Assembly: GCA_900771425.1 (NCBI GenBank)
Contig: CAAGNV010000049.1
Span: 1-42,625 of the forward strand
Length of the DNA: 42,625 bases
Source of the DNA: Bacteroidaceae bacterium
Lineage (GTDB): Bacteria > Bacteroidota > Bacteroidia > Bacteroidales > Bacteroidaceae
Direction: 5' to 3'
Shown here: positions 1 to 8,169 of the stretch, one piece after another
Position numbering within the stretch: the stretch's first letter is position 1
How the letters are laid out: each line of letters starts with the position of its first letter
Program-made: the position numbers and the translations under genes
Notes under the pieces: generated by a model
Told to the model about the DNA's origin: nothing
Database searches by the model: none
What the model saw: the letters and a program-made list of their open reading frames with translations, nothing else

Positions 1-101
1 AAATCGGGAACCACCAAATAGTAAGTCCGAAGTGTTAAAATCTAATATCTATTGATAATCAATACATTATCTACGGTTGTTTTTCGGTATTCATGGTTGT
101 T

Positions 102-485
102 TTAGACCTCGTAATTACAACGATAAAATGCACCCTCTCCAATTCTTGTTACGGAATTAGGAATGGAAACGCTTGTAAGACTTTCACATTCACAAAATGC
201 ATATTCCCCAATACCAGTCACTCCGTCAATGATTTGTACGGAATGGATGGAGCCCAAATTGTCATGCCACATTATATCGACGGAATCATCATCTTCAAAA
301 CCACCATAGTCGTAATCCCTCATCTCTCCCTTGCCCGAAATCACCAACTTCCCCGTCTCGGTATCGAGGCACCACTTCACGTTATCGCCCTCCTTCCCGC
401 AGGTTCCATTAATGACTTCTGCCGCAGCACCCATGCTCACCAGCCATAGCATGCAGAGCGTAGATACGCACTTAATTGTTTTCAT
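102..485 (-). CDS. Small secreted BspA-like leucine-rich-repeat protein, probably truncated
   Basis: The 127-residue product begins with a signal peptide (basic start, hydrophobic stretch, AAA just before residue 23). The middle (about residues 25-65) contains a short segment ending in KLVISGKGEMRDYDYGG, of the kind that precedes repeats in BspA-like surface proteins. The end (about 89-125) holds one and a half LRR_5 repeats, with the signatures IGEYAF, LTSVSIPNSV and IGEGAF. BspA-like proteins normally carry many such repeats. Here the reading frame stops in the middle of a repeat after CNYEV, and the 100 bases beyond the stop do not continue the motif in another frame. It has its own promoter at 551-582. 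It is probably a decayed or minimal family member exported to the envelope; the function is unknown. Confidence 0.6.
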   Translation of the reverse strand: MKTIKCVSTLCMLWLVSMGAAAEVINGTCGKEGDNVKWCLDTETGKLVISGKGEMRDYDYGGFEDDDSVDIMWHDNLGSIHSVQIIDGVTGIGEYAFCECESLTSVSIPNSVTRIGEGAFYRCNYEV

Positions 486-550
486 GAACCTATTCCTTTA
501 TATCGTAATTTATTCAATATCAATCATAAGTAATTATTTTGTAGTCCGTG

Positions 551-582
551 CAAAGTTAAGGAAAAATCACGAACCGATCAAA
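551..582 (-). promoter_or_regulatory. Bacteroidota-type promoter of the BspA-like gene
   Basis: On the minus strand TTTG (579-582) is followed after 20 bases by TAACTTTG (551-558), which matches the Bacteroidota -33/-7 pattern TTTG and TAnnTTTG. The predicted leader is about 60 bases. Confidence 0.6.
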
Positions 583-662
583 TATTATGCAGCATTTAAT
601 ATTTTCCTTACACAATTGGAAACTTTGCCGGCCGTGAGATTGGCAGCCACGGAACCACTTAC

Positions 663-2291
663 TTACCCAAGATATTCAGCAGCCATTTCGGCACACCGTT
701 CGCCATCGATGCCAGCCGACACGATTCCGCCTGCATAGCCGGCACCTTCACCACAAGGGAACAGTCCTTCGACGCGTACGTGCTGCAGGTTTTCGGGATT
801 GCGGAGGATACGGACGGGTGCTGACGTGCGTGTCTCCACTCCTATCATCAGGGCTTCGTTGGTCAGGAATCCGCGGCTGCTGCGTCCGAACATTCTGAAG
901 CCTTCCTGCAGTCGTGATGTTATGAATTGCGGCATCCAGAAGTGGAGGGGCGAAGATACGAGTCCTGGCTGATATGATGACTTTGGCAATGTCGATGACA
1001 GACGGCCGTTGACGAAATCGGCCATGCGCTGGGCTGGGGCTGTCTGACAGCGTCCACCCTGCTGCCAGCATTGGCGCTCAAGGGATTCCTGAAACTCCAG
1101 TACTGCAAGCGGTGACGGTCCGTCCTTTGTCTGATGTGCCGCAGGTAGGTTGCTTGCCTTCACCTGTACCACCATTCCGCTGTTGCTCCACGGTGAGTTG
1201 CGCAGGCTTGCCGACATGCCGTTAACCACGACTTGTTCCAGTCCGCTGGCTGCAGGCACTACCGTACCGCCGGGACACATACAAAACGAATAGACGCCCA
1301 GTCCGCCAACCTGTGTGACAAACGAATATTCGGCCGTCGGCAGGTACTTGCCCTTGCCTTCGCGGCTGTGATACTGGATTTGGTCGATGATATGTGCGGG
1401 GTGTTCGAGTCGTACTCCGACAGCAATGTCCTTAGCCTCGATTTCAATCTTATTGGCATAAAGCCAGCGATAGACGTCACGAGCCGAATGGCCCGTGGCA
1501 AGTATGACGGGGCAGCCTCCCCTGGTTCCTCCAAAAGATGGGAATAAGGTTTGAGAACCATCCGAATGAACTTCCCCTTCCCGGGACAGGTCATGGCTTT
1601 GACACTTTACTCCAACCACCTTATTATCTCTGATGATAAGTCCCGTGACCTTTGTCTGGAAATGCACTTCGCCACCGCAACGTATGATGGTGTTGCGCAT
1701 ATTTTCTATAACTCGCGGCAGGCGGTCGGTGCCGATATGTGGGTGGGCATCAATGAGTATGCTGGTCGATGCTCCGTGCTGACAGAACACGTTGAGTATC
1801 TTTTCTACACTTCCACGTTTCTTGCTTCGCGTATATAGTTTTCCGTCGGAGAAAGCACCTGCCCCGCCTTCGCCGAACGAATAGTTCGACTCGGGATCGA
1901 CGGTGTGTTCGCGCGATATCAATGCAATGTCTTTCCTGCGCTCGTGAACATCCTTGCCTCGTTCGAGCACGATAGGACGGAGTCCCAGTTCTATGAGTCG
2001 CAACGCTGCAAACAGTCCGCCGGGACCTGCGCCTACGACGATGACCTCGGGGCGGCCTTCGACGTTCCGGTATTCGGTATGTACGTATTCATCGTCGTCA
2101 GGTTCTTCGCCGATATATACACGCACTGTCAAGTTGACGAAGATAGTACGTTGGCGGGCATCGATGCTACGCTTGAGTATGCGCACGTGGTTGATGCCGT
2201 CCAGCCCGCGGTCAGTATGCAGAAACTGCTTTATGCTTTGTTCGCTGGCTGCCTGTTCGGGCAGAATACGTAGTTGGAATTCCTGTATCAT
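663..2291 (-). CDS. NAD(P)/FAD-dependent oxidoreductase (COG2509-type dehydrogenase)
   Basis: The 542-residue product has a Rossmann FAD-binding motif VVGAGPGGLFAALRL near residue 90, followed by an LERG acidic-end strand. Later blocks (NYSFGEGGAGAFSDGKL, VILATGHSARDVY, GLFPCGEGAGYAGGI) are typical of the uncharacterised FAD-dependent dehydrogenases found across anaerobes. The first 85 or so residues form the extra N-terminal domain of this family. I chose the ATG at 2291 (MIQEFQL) because it overlaps the stop of the upstream MBL gene as ATGA. An in-frame longer start at 2504 would run deep inside that gene. Substrate is unknown; a cytoplasmic redox role is inferred. It is the last gene of the rsmG-MBL-FAD run. 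Confidence 0.8.
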   Translation of the reverse strand: MIQEFQLRILPEQAASEQSIKQFLHTDRGLDGINHVRILKRSIDARQRTIFVNLTVRVYIGEEPDDDEYVHTEYRNVEGRPEVIVVGAGPGGLFAALRLIELGLRPIVLERGKDVHERRKDIALISREHTVDPESNYSFGEGGAGAFSDGKLYTRSKKRGSVEKILNVFCQHGASTSILIDAHPHIGTDRLPRVIENMRNTIIRCGGEVHFQTKVTGLIIRDNKVVGVKCQSHDLSREGEVHSDGSQTLFPSFGGTRGGCPVILATGHSARDVYRWLYANKIEIEAKDIAVGVRLEHPAHIIDQIQYHSREGKGKYLPTAEYSFVTQVGGLGVYSFCMCPGGTVVPAASGLEQVVVNGMSASLRNSPWSNSGMVVQVKASNLPAAHQTKDGPSPLAVLEFQESLERQCWQQGGRCQTAPAQRMADFVNGRLSSTLPKSSYQPGLVSSPLHFWMPQFITSRLQEGFRMFGRSSRGFLTNEALMIGVETRTSAPVRILRNPENLQHVRVEGLFPCGEGAGYAGGIVSAGIDGERCAEMAAEYLG

Positions 2292-2929
2292 AAGTATGGA
2301 TTGTACTGGCGTTCGTAGCCGATGGTTGTCGATGGACCGTGTCCACAGAGTACGCTGGTCTGGTCCGGCAGTGTGAGCAGCTTGTCGGTGATGGAGTGTA
2401 TGATGGCGGAATAACTGCTTTCGGGGAAGTCCGTCCGTCCGATAGAACCTTGGAACAGCGTGTCGCCCGAGAAGAGCAAGTCCTCGTCCTGACAGTAGAA
2501 ACAAAGTCCGCCCTGTGAGTGTCCGGGAGTCTCAATCACACGGAATTCATGGTTTCCCACCTTTACTACATCGCCTTCGTGCAACGGCACGAGCGGTGGC
2601 AGTGCGGGCGTAGTATGCGGAGGGAGTCCGAACTTTGCAAGGCAGCCGTCGAGGTCGTCATACAGCGGACGGTCAGCTTCGCTTGCCTCAAGGCTCAACC
2701 CAAAGTCGCGACGTGGATAACCCGTACCGATGATATGGTCGAAATGCAGATGGGTACATAGCAGATGCTTAGGCTGCAAGCCATTGTCGATGACGTACTT
2801 ATGTATCTGCTGCCACTCACTTTCGTTCATGCAGCCACAGTCGATGATGCATGCATCACTTGTTTCATCGCTCACCACGTAGCAGTTTACGCTGATGATA
2901 TTAACCGGAAAAGCCTTGATGGTTATCAT
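2288..2929 (-). CDS. MBL-fold metal-dependent hydrolase (glyoxalase II-like)
   Basis: The 213-residue protein has the full metal-binding set of the metallo-beta-lactamase fold: H60-x-H62-x-D64-H65 (THLHFDH), H137 (GHSQGG), D156 (SGDTLF) and H197 (CGHGPSTT). Its length and GHGP ending match the short hydroxyacylglutathione-hydrolase-like hydrolases common in Bacteroidota, which cleave thioesters or related substrates; the real substrate cannot be read from sequence. It lies 40 bases after rsmG and its stop overlaps the start of the FAD oxidoreductase by four bases, so the two are probably translationally coupled. Confidence 0.82.
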   Translation of the reverse strand: MITIKAFPVNIISVNCYVVSDETSDACIIDCGCMNESEWQQIHKYVIDNGLQPKHLLCTHLHFDHIIGTGYPRRDFGLSLEASEADRPLYDDLDGCLAKFGLPPHTTPALPPLVPLHEGDVVKVGNHEFRVIETPGHSQGGLCFYCQDEDLLFSGDTLFQGSIGRTDFPESSYSAIIHSITDKLLTLPDQTSVLCGHGPSTTIGYERQYNPYL

Positions 2930-2969
2930 AATTGCCTAACTTTAACCTAAAATATAACTACTTTAACTC

Positions 2970-3605
2970 CTACTTCACCGTTACGTGAACAACTTTCTTT
3001 GTCTGGAAATACTCTTCAGTGAAGTAGTCGGATAGTTCCCACGTAGCACAGATCTTACGCATTGACGCCATCTCGCGTTCGAGTTCGCCGCCCTTCAGCG
3101 CAATGATGCCGTTAGGCAGTCCGTTGTGCTGTTCCTTGCTTATGTTCTTGCGTGACACCTTGATGAGGTCAACCAACGGCATGACGGCACGTGTCACCAC
3201 GAAGTCGTACTTGTCCTTGATGTCCTCAGCCCGTGAATGACTGAACTCGACGTTGGTCAGCCCGATGCTTTCAGCCACCGCCTGTGCCACCTTTACCTTC
3301 TTGCCGATTGAATCGACGAGGTGGAAGCGACACTCGGGAAACATGATGGCGAGCGGTATGCCAGGGAAGCCGCCACCGCAGCCCAGGTCCATCACCTGAG
3401 TACCTGGCTTGAAGCGTATGACCTCGGCAATGCCGAGCGAATGGAGCACGTGGCGCTCGTACAGGTTGTCGATGTCCTTGCGCGAAATCACGTTTATCTT
3501 TGCGTTCCAGTCGTTGTAGAGTTCCTCCAGTTGGTCATACTGCCGGTTTTGCTCCTCAGTCAGTTGAGGAAAGTATTTCGATATAAGTTGTCTCTGCGTA
3601 TTCAT
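2970..3605 (-). CDS. rsmG: 16S rRNA (guanine-527-N7)-methyltransferase RsmG
   Basis: The 211-residue protein matches RsmG (GidB) in length and layout. It has an N-terminal helical part with NDWNAKINVISRKD, then the SAM-binding loop DLGCGGGFPGIPLA (residues 73-86), then HSRAED and VTRAV in the right order. The enzyme methylates N7 of G527 in 16S rRNA, a site linked to streptomycin sensitivity. It is the first gene of a three-gene run with its own promoter (-7 element at 3635-3642), which faces away from the xylanase promoter. Confidence 0.93.
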   Translation of the reverse strand: MNTQRQLISKYFPQLTEEQNRQYDQLEELYNDWNAKINVISRKDIDNLYERHVLHSLGIAEVIRFKPGTQVMDLGCGGGFPGIPLAIMFPECRFHLVDSIGKKVKVAQAVAESIGLTNVEFSHSRAEDIKDKYDFVVTRAVMPLVDLIKVSRKNISKEQHNGLPNGIIALKGGELEREMASMRKICATWELSDYFTEEYFQTKKVVHVTVK

Positions 3606-3634
3606 TTATCTTTGTGCTTATTAATTTTGATATG

Positions 3635-3642
3635 CAAAGATA
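3635..3642 (-). promoter_or_regulatory. rsmG: -7 element of the rsmG promoter
   Basis: On the minus strand TATCTTTG fits TAnnTTTG. It lies about 30 bases before the rsmG start. No good TTTG -33 element is seen at the usual distance. Confidence 0.45.
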
Positions 3643-3711
3643 TGAAATAATTGCGACAAAACATTTGTATATAATATAAAAATAGGTGTGTTTCAACAAA
3701 AAACCACGGAA

Positions 3712-3745
3712 TTTGATTGTATCTAATAAATATTTATTAACTTTG
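3712..3745 (+). promoter_or_regulatory. Promoter of the xylanase gene
   Basis: TTTG (3712-3715) and TAACTTTG (3738-3745) are 22 bases apart, slightly wider than the usual 19-21. The leader would be about 55 bases, AT-rich, with A-rich sequence before the ATG instead of a Shine-Dalgarno, as is common in Bacteroidota. Confidence 0.55.
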
Positions 3746-3806
3746 CACCAAATACATTAAAACCAAGACAAATTAATCCAATTATTAAAACAAAACATCA
3801 ACCATC

Positions 3807-4940
3807 ATGAAAACATTACTGAAAGCAGCATTCTGCGCTGTAGCAATGACCATGGTCGCAGCACCTTCATTCGCACAGGAAAAGGGATTGAAAGACGCCT
3901 ACAAGAAGTACTTCAAGATTGGCGTTGCAGTAAACACACGCAACATCAGCAATCCTGAGCAGATTGCCCTCATCAAGAAAGACTACAACAGTATCACTGC
4001 CGAGAACGACATGAAGCCACAGTCGGTTCAGCCTCAGGAAGGTCAGTGGAACTGGACAAACGCAGATAAGGTAGCAGACTTCTGCCGCCAGAACAACATC
4101 CCACTCCGTGGACACACACTCGCATGGCACAGCCAGGTAGGTCAGTGGATGTTCTACGACAAGGACGGCAAGCTCGTTGACAAGGAAACCCTCTACGACC
4201 GCATGCGTACCCACATCACTACAGTCATGAACCGCTACAAGGACATCATATATTGCTGGGACGTAGTCAACGAAGTATTCACAGACGACGAAAAGGCAGA
4301 GAACCCATTCCGCCAGTCACTTTGGTACAAGATTGCAGGCGAAGACTTCATCGACTCTGCATTCGTATTCGCACACCGTGCCGACCCTAACGCACTCCTC
4401 TTCATCAACGACTACAACGCAGCAACTCCTCACAAGCGCGACAAGATCTACAACAAGGTAAAGAAGATGATCGAAGCAGGTATTCCAGTTGACGGTATCG
4501 GCATGCAGGGCCACTACAACATCTACGGTCCAAGCGAGAAGGACATCGACGACGCCATCACAAAGTACGAGAGCATCGTAAAGCACATCCAGTTCACTGA
4601 ACTCGACGTCCGCGTAAACGAGCAGATGGGTGGTTTCCTCCAGTTCGACCGCAGCGGTACAACCATCACTCCTGAAATCGAAGCACAGTTCAACAAGCAG
4701 TACCAGACCCTCTTCCGCATCTTCCGTAACCACAAGAAGTCAATCGACGTCGTTACATTCTGGAACCTCAGCGACCGCGACTCATGGCTCGGCGCACGCA
4801 ACTGGCCTCTCCCTTACGACGAGAACTACAAGCCAAAGGCTGTATATAACCTCCTCATGGACTTCAAGAACCAGAAGCCAGCAAAGAGAGACACAGAAGT
4901 AAAGGTAGTCAACTTCGACAAGTACCTCCAGGGACTTTAA
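3807..4940 (+). CDS. Secreted endo-1,4-beta-xylanase, glycoside hydrolase family 10
   Basis: The 377-residue product starts with a signal peptide ending SFA-Q at about residue 23, with no lipobox, so it is exported as a soluble protein. The rest is one GH10 (beta/alpha)8 domain. Landmarks are ITAENDMKP, GHTLAWHSQ, the acid/base glutamate E156 in WDVVNEVF, NDYNA, GIGMQGH, and the nucleophile E265 in TELDVRV; WNLSDRDSW is near the end. GH10 enzymes cleave internal bonds of xylan with retention. No carbohydrate-binding module or SusC/SusD neighbours are present, so it is outside a polysaccharide utilisation locus in this window. Codons are strongly biased (AAG, AAC, GAC, TTC), which hints at high expression. 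A strong terminator follows. Confidence 0.95.
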   Translation: MKTLLKAAFCAVAMTMVAAPSFAQEKGLKDAYKKYFKIGVAVNTRNISNPEQIALIKKDYNSITAENDMKPQSVQPQEGQWNWTNADKVADFCRQNNIPLRGHTLAWHSQVGQWMFYDKDGKLVDKETLYDRMRTHITTVMNRYKDIIYCWDVVNEVFTDDEKAENPFRQSLWYKIAGEDFIDSAFVFAHRADPNALLFINDYNAATPHKRDKIYNKVKKMIEAGIPVDGIGMQGHYNIYGPSEKDIDDAITKYESIVKHIQFTELDVRVNEQMGGFLQFDRSGTTITPEIEAQFNKQYQTLFRIFRNHKKSIDVVTFWNLSDRDSWLGARNWPLPYDENYKPKAVYNLLMDFKNQKPAKRDTEVKVVNFDKYLQGL

Positions 4941-4972
4941 TCAACCCGACATAATAGCCAAGCGCTAATGAC

Positions 4973-5015
4973 AAGACCAGCCACGCTTCACAGACGGAAG
5001 TGGCTGGTCTTTTAT
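4973..5015 (+). terminator. Rho-independent terminator of the xylanase gene
   Basis: A perfect 12-bp stem AAGACCAGCCAC / GTGGCTGGTCTT (4973-4984 and 5000-5011) with a 15-base loop is followed by a T-rich tail. It starts 32 bases after the xylanase stop. Confidence 0.85.
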
Positions 5016-5036
5016 TATACACATACAGGTCTTACG

Positions 5037-5278
5037 CCAGTACCGAGCGGCAAGTACGCCAGTACCGAGCAGCAAGTACGCCAGTACCGAGCGGCAAGTA
5101 CGCCAGTACTGAGCGGCAAGTACGCCAGTACCGAGCGGCAAGTACGCCAGTACTGAGCAGGAAGTACGCCAGTACCGAGCGGCAAGTACGCCAGTACCGA
5201 GCAGGTGGTACTCCAGTCCCAAACAGGTGGGACTCCAGTCCCAAGCAGGTGGGACTCCAGTCCCAGGCAGGTGGGACT
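5037..5278. repeat. 22-bp tandem minisatellite, 11 units, convergent gene ends
   Basis: Eleven units of exactly 22 bases begin with CCAG at 5037, 5059, 5081 and so on to 5257. Units 1-7 carry CCAGTACYGAG and then AAGTACG. Unit 8 is a hybrid. Units 9-11 carry AGTCCC and GGGACT, which can pair into a 6-bp hairpin inside each unit. The array lies between the xylanase terminator and the rpsO terminator in a 524-base gap between converging genes. Bases 5279-5404 of that gap show nothing I can name. The same unit family recurs at 25668-25733, and both arrays end GTGGGACTGGCAT. Function unknown. Confidence 0.9.
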
Positions 5279-5404
5279 GGCATCGGAACTGGCAGCGCAT
5301 GCTTCAAGGTCTGTTCGCACAGACTCACACTGACAGATGGCGGAGGGTTCCCCGAAGGCAATGCCGATGATTGTCGTCTGTCACGCCACGCCACACCATA
5401 AAAG

Positions 5405-5440
5405 AAAACCACGCTCCTCATTGCTGAGTTGCGTGGTTTT
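5405..5440 (-). terminator. rpsO: Terminator of rpsO (probably bidirectional)
   Basis: A 10-bp perfect stem AAAACCACGC / GCGTGGTTTT (5405-5414 and 5431-5440) has A-rich and T-rich flanks on opposite sides. It lies 25 bases past the rpsO stop and can work in both directions. Confidence 0.75.
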
Positions 5441-5464
5441 AGTTTTTGGTCTTTCTGTCCGTGA

Positions 5465-5734
5465 TTACTTACGGAGACCGAGAGCCTTGACGATGGCGCG
5501 GTAGCGCTCAATGTCCTTGTTCTTGAGATAGTTCAACAAACTGCGACGCTGACCTACCAATTTAACAAGAGCTCTGTTTGTGCTATAATCTTTGTGATTG
5601 GCCTTGACATGCTCGGTCAAACGGTCGATACGGTATGAGAACAATGCAATCTGGCTCTCGCATGAACCAGTATCAGTGTTAGACTTTCCGTACTGACTAA
5701 AGATTTCTTGCTTCTTAGCTGAATCTAAGTACAT
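5465..5734 (-). CDS. rpsO: 30S ribosomal protein S15
   Basis: The 89-residue protein is full length for S15 and shows its family blocks: TDTGSCESQIALFSYRI, LTEHVKANHKDYSTNRAL and LVGQRRSLLNYLK. It binds the central domain of 16S rRNA early in 30S assembly. It is transcribed alone, from a -7 element at 5792-5799 to the terminator at 5405-5440, with a leader of about 50 bases in which autoregulation by S15 is possible but no known leader structure was recognised. Confidence 0.97.
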   Translation of the reverse strand: MYLDSAKKQEIFSQYGKSNTDTGSCESQIALFSYRIDRLTEHVKANHKDYSTNRALVKLVGQRRSLLNYLKNKDIERYRAIVKALGLRK

Positions 5735-5791
5735 AGAACTTTGTGATTAATTGATTAATATTATTTCATTCATTGCTCCGAAAAGCGGGTG

Positions 5792-5799
5792 CAAAGGTA
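5792..5799 (-). promoter_or_regulatory. rpsO: -7 element of the rpsO promoter
   Basis: The minus strand reads TACCTTTG, matching TAnnTTTG, about 58 bases before the rpsO start codon. No clear -33 TTTG was seen. Confidence 0.5.
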
Positions 5800-5924
5800 T
5801 GAAAAAATCGGGAAACAGCGTTAACAATGATAACTTTTTTTCGTTTTCAGCTTGTTTTTGTTGGTTTTACGACTTGTTTTTGCCGTTTTGTCCCCTCTTT
5901 TCACGTTGCACCTGTGCCGGATGA

Positions 5925-6962
5925 CTATGCCTTGGCACTCATCTTCTGGTTGATGACTTCGCCGAGTATGGCAGACATCTCCAGTCCGTCGGCCTTTGCC
6001 TGCTGAGGTATGAAACTGGTGGCTGTCATACCTGGGGTTGCATTGATTTCGAGCAGGTTGATGATGTCCTGACTGGTACCGTCGGCTGCTGTCTCATGAC
6101 TGATAATGTAGTCAACGCGCATGATGCCCTCGCCGCCGAGTATGGTGTAGATGGCCTTGGTCAGTGCCTTGACGCGTGCGGTGGTGTCGTCGGTGAGGCG
6201 TGCAGGCGTAATTTCGGTTACCTGACCGTTGTATTTTGCGTCGTAGTCGAAGAACTCGTTTTCGCTTGCCACTTCGGTGATTGGCAACACGTGAACTTCG
6301 CCGTCAGCCTTGCGGAATACACCGTTGGCAATCTCGGTTCCTACGATTTCCGACTCGATCATCACTTCGGGACACTCCTCGCGTGCCTTGTCGATGGCTG
6401 CCTGTACGTCGTCGGCAGTCTTGCATCGCGTAACGCCGAAACTGCTGCCTGCACCGTTTGGCTTGATGAAGCACGGAAGGCCGATTTTTTCGATGACTTC
6501 GGCCGTTTCGATGTTCTGACCCTTACGCAGCAGGAGCGACTCTGATATCTTCACGCCGTAGCCCTTGAGGTATTGGTTGAGCGTGAACTTGTCGAACGTG
6601 ATTGCTGCCGTGAGCAGGTTACATGATGAATAAGGTATGTGGAGCAGGTCGAAATATCCCTGTAGGATACCGTTCTCGCCCGGCGTGCCGTGTATGGTGA
6701 TGTAGGCAAAGTCGGGTCTGATGGTCTTTGCCACGCTGTAGATTGATGTGCGTGGCAGTTCGAACGAGAAGTCGTGACGGTTGACGGGCGACGTAGTGCC
6801 GTCGTCGAAGCGCACGTTCCAGTCGAGTCCTCTTACTTCGATGGTATAGACATCGTACTTGCTGCGGTCTAACCACGAACTGATGCCAGCAGCGCTGCGC
6901 ATCGATACGTCGTGTTCTGATGAATCACCTCCTGCGATGATTGCAATGATGGTCTTTTTCAT
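5925..6962 (-). CDS. ddl: D-alanine--D-alanine ligase
   Basis: The 345-residue ATP-grasp protein begins IIAIIAGGDSSEHDVSMRSA, matching the GGxSxEH entry motif of Ddl. It continues with TIHGTPGENGILQGYFDLLHIPY, PCFIKPNGAGSSFGV (ATP-binding loop) and LLEINATPGMT at the end. It joins two D-alanines for peptidoglycan precursors in the cytoplasm. It follows a PASTA protein and rluD on the same strand, an order common in Bacteroidales, but is separated from rluD by 121 bases carrying a 9-bp repeat tract. Confidence 0.95.
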   Translation of the reverse strand: MKKTIIAIIAGGDSSEHDVSMRSAAGISSWLDRSKYDVYTIEVRGLDWNVRFDDGTTSPVNRHDFSFELPRTSIYSVAKTIRPDFAYITIHGTPGENGILQGYFDLLHIPYSSCNLLTAAITFDKFTLNQYLKGYGVKISESLLLRKGQNIETAEVIEKIGLPCFIKPNGAGSSFGVTRCKTADDVQAAIDKAREECPEVMIESEIVGTEIANGVFRKADGEVHVLPITEVASENEFFDYDAKYNGQVTEITPARLTDDTTARVKALTKAIYTILGGEGIMRVDYIISHETAADGTSQDIINLLEINATPGMTATSFIPQQAKADGLEMSAILGEVINQKMSAKA

Positions 6963-6967
6963 TTATT

Positions 6968-7049
6968 GTTGGGTTTTATTGGGCTGATGGGGCGAATGGG
7001 ACTAATGGGTTTGATGGGACCTATGGGACTCATAGGACTTTTGGGACCT
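6968..7049. repeat. 9-bp degenerate tandem repeat between rluD and ddl
   Basis: On the minus strand about nine consecutive 9-base units follow the pattern AGTCCCATn (for example AGTCCTATG, AGTCCCATA, GGTCCCATC, AGTCCCATT). They run up to the ddl start codon, so ribosomes for ddl would load inside or beside the tract. A related tract is at 16473-16526. Short open frames reading SPI or GPI repeats through it are a by-product of the 9-base period. Confidence 0.8.
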
Positions 7050-7083
7050 ATATGTGACCCACAGGACTTGATGGCCTCTATGA

Positions 7084-8160
7084 TTAAATCTTGTATGCGG
7101 TCCACTTGTCGATGAGTGCCTGCATGTCGGGCGGCAGTTCCGATGTGAACATCATCTCCTTGCCAGTGGTCGGATGGATGAAGCCGAGCGTGCGGGCATG
7201 GAGTGCCTGACGTGGGCATACCTGGAAGCAGTTGTGGATGAACTGTCGGTAACTGGCTGTGGTCGTGCCCTTCAGTATCTGGTCGCCTCCGTATCGCTCG
7301 TCGTTGAATAGTGTGTGACCTATGTGCTTCATGTGGGCACGTATCTGGTGGGTACGGCCAGTCTCGAGTATGCACTTGACAAGTGTGGTGTAGCCAAACC
7401 TCTGCAACGGGTAATAGTGGGTGACGGCATGCTTGCCTACATCGCTGTCAGGCGGGAACACTGCCATCTGCATACGGTCTTTTGGATTTCGGCCTATGTT
7501 GCCCTCGATACGGCCTTCGTCTTCAGCGATATGCCCCCACACGAGCGCATTGTACTCGCGCTTGGTGGTCTTGTTGAAGAACTGGCGTCCGAGATTAGTC
7601 TTGGCTTCGGCTGTCTTGGCAATGACGAGGAGTCCGCTGGTGTCCTTGTCGATACGGTGGACAAGTCCGATCTCAGGGTTGTTGAGGTCGTACTGCGGCT
7701 GATCCTTCAGGTGCCATGCCAGTGCATTGAGCAGCGTGCCGTGCCAGTTGCCGTGACCGGGATGCACGACAAGTCCAGCCTGTTTGTTGACGACGATGAC
7801 GGCATCGTCCTCGTATATAATGTCGAGTGGGATTTCTTCGGGCAGTATGGCATTGTCGTAATGCGGACGGTCGAGCATCACGCGTATTACGTCAAATGGC
7901 TTGACCTTGTAACTGCGCTTGACCGGACGGTCGTCGCAGAGTATGAAACCGGCATCGGCTGCCCGCTGTATGCGGTTTCGGCTTATGTTCGACAGGTGTT
8001 CGATGATGAAGAGATCGACACGCATGAGTTTCTGACCGCGGTCGGCTGTGATGCGGTAGTGCTCGTAAAGCCCCGACGAGTCTTCGTCGTCGAGTTCTTC
8101 ATCAGTATCTATGTCGGTATCTGGCAGACGGTTAGGTACGAATATCTCTTTTACTTCCAT
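7084..8160 (-). CDS. rluD: Ribosomal large-subunit pseudouridine synthase, RluD family
   Basis: The 358-residue protein has an acidic N-terminal lead (about 1-35), an S4 RNA-binding domain (about 45-95, RVDLFIIEHLSNISRNRIQ) and a pseudouridine synthase domain with the catalytic motif HRIDKDTSG (catalytic D171). It ends with LETGRTHQIRAHM and HARTLGFIHP, as expected for RluA/RluC/RluD enzymes. The RluD assignment (23S helix 69 uridines) rests on length and family resemblance; RluC-like specificity is not excluded. It lies nine bases after the PASTA gene and is co-transcribed with it. Confidence 0.88.
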   Translation of the reverse strand: MEVKEIFVPNRLPDTDIDTDEELDDEDSSGLYEHYRITADRGQKLMRVDLFIIEHLSNISRNRIQRAADAGFILCDDRPVKRSYKVKPFDVIRVMLDRPHYDNAILPEEIPLDIIYEDDAVIVVNKQAGLVVHPGHGNWHGTLLNALAWHLKDQPQYDLNNPEIGLVHRIDKDTSGLLVIAKTAEAKTNLGRQFFNKTTKREYNALVWGHIAEDEGRIEGNIGRNPKDRMQMAVFPPDSDVGKHAVTHYYPLQRFGYTTLVKCILETGRTHQIRAHMKHIGHTLFNDERYGGDQILKGTTTASYRQFIHNCFQVCPRQALHARTLGFIHPTTGKEMMFTSELPPDMQALIDKWTAYKI

Positions 8161-8169
8161 AACCCGCCG

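Noticed and set aside
3867..4733. Antisense open frames inside the xylanase gene
   Set aside because: They are explained by the strong codon bias of the xylanase; no promoter or protein family supports them.
5037..5278. Possible CRISPR array
   Set aside because: The 22-base units abut with no spacers between them, and no cas genes are present.
6959..7375. Open reading frame with SPI/GPI-repeat tail on the minus strand
   Set aside because: It overlaps rluD in another frame and its repeats follow from the 9-bp DNA repeat; there is no support for a real protein.
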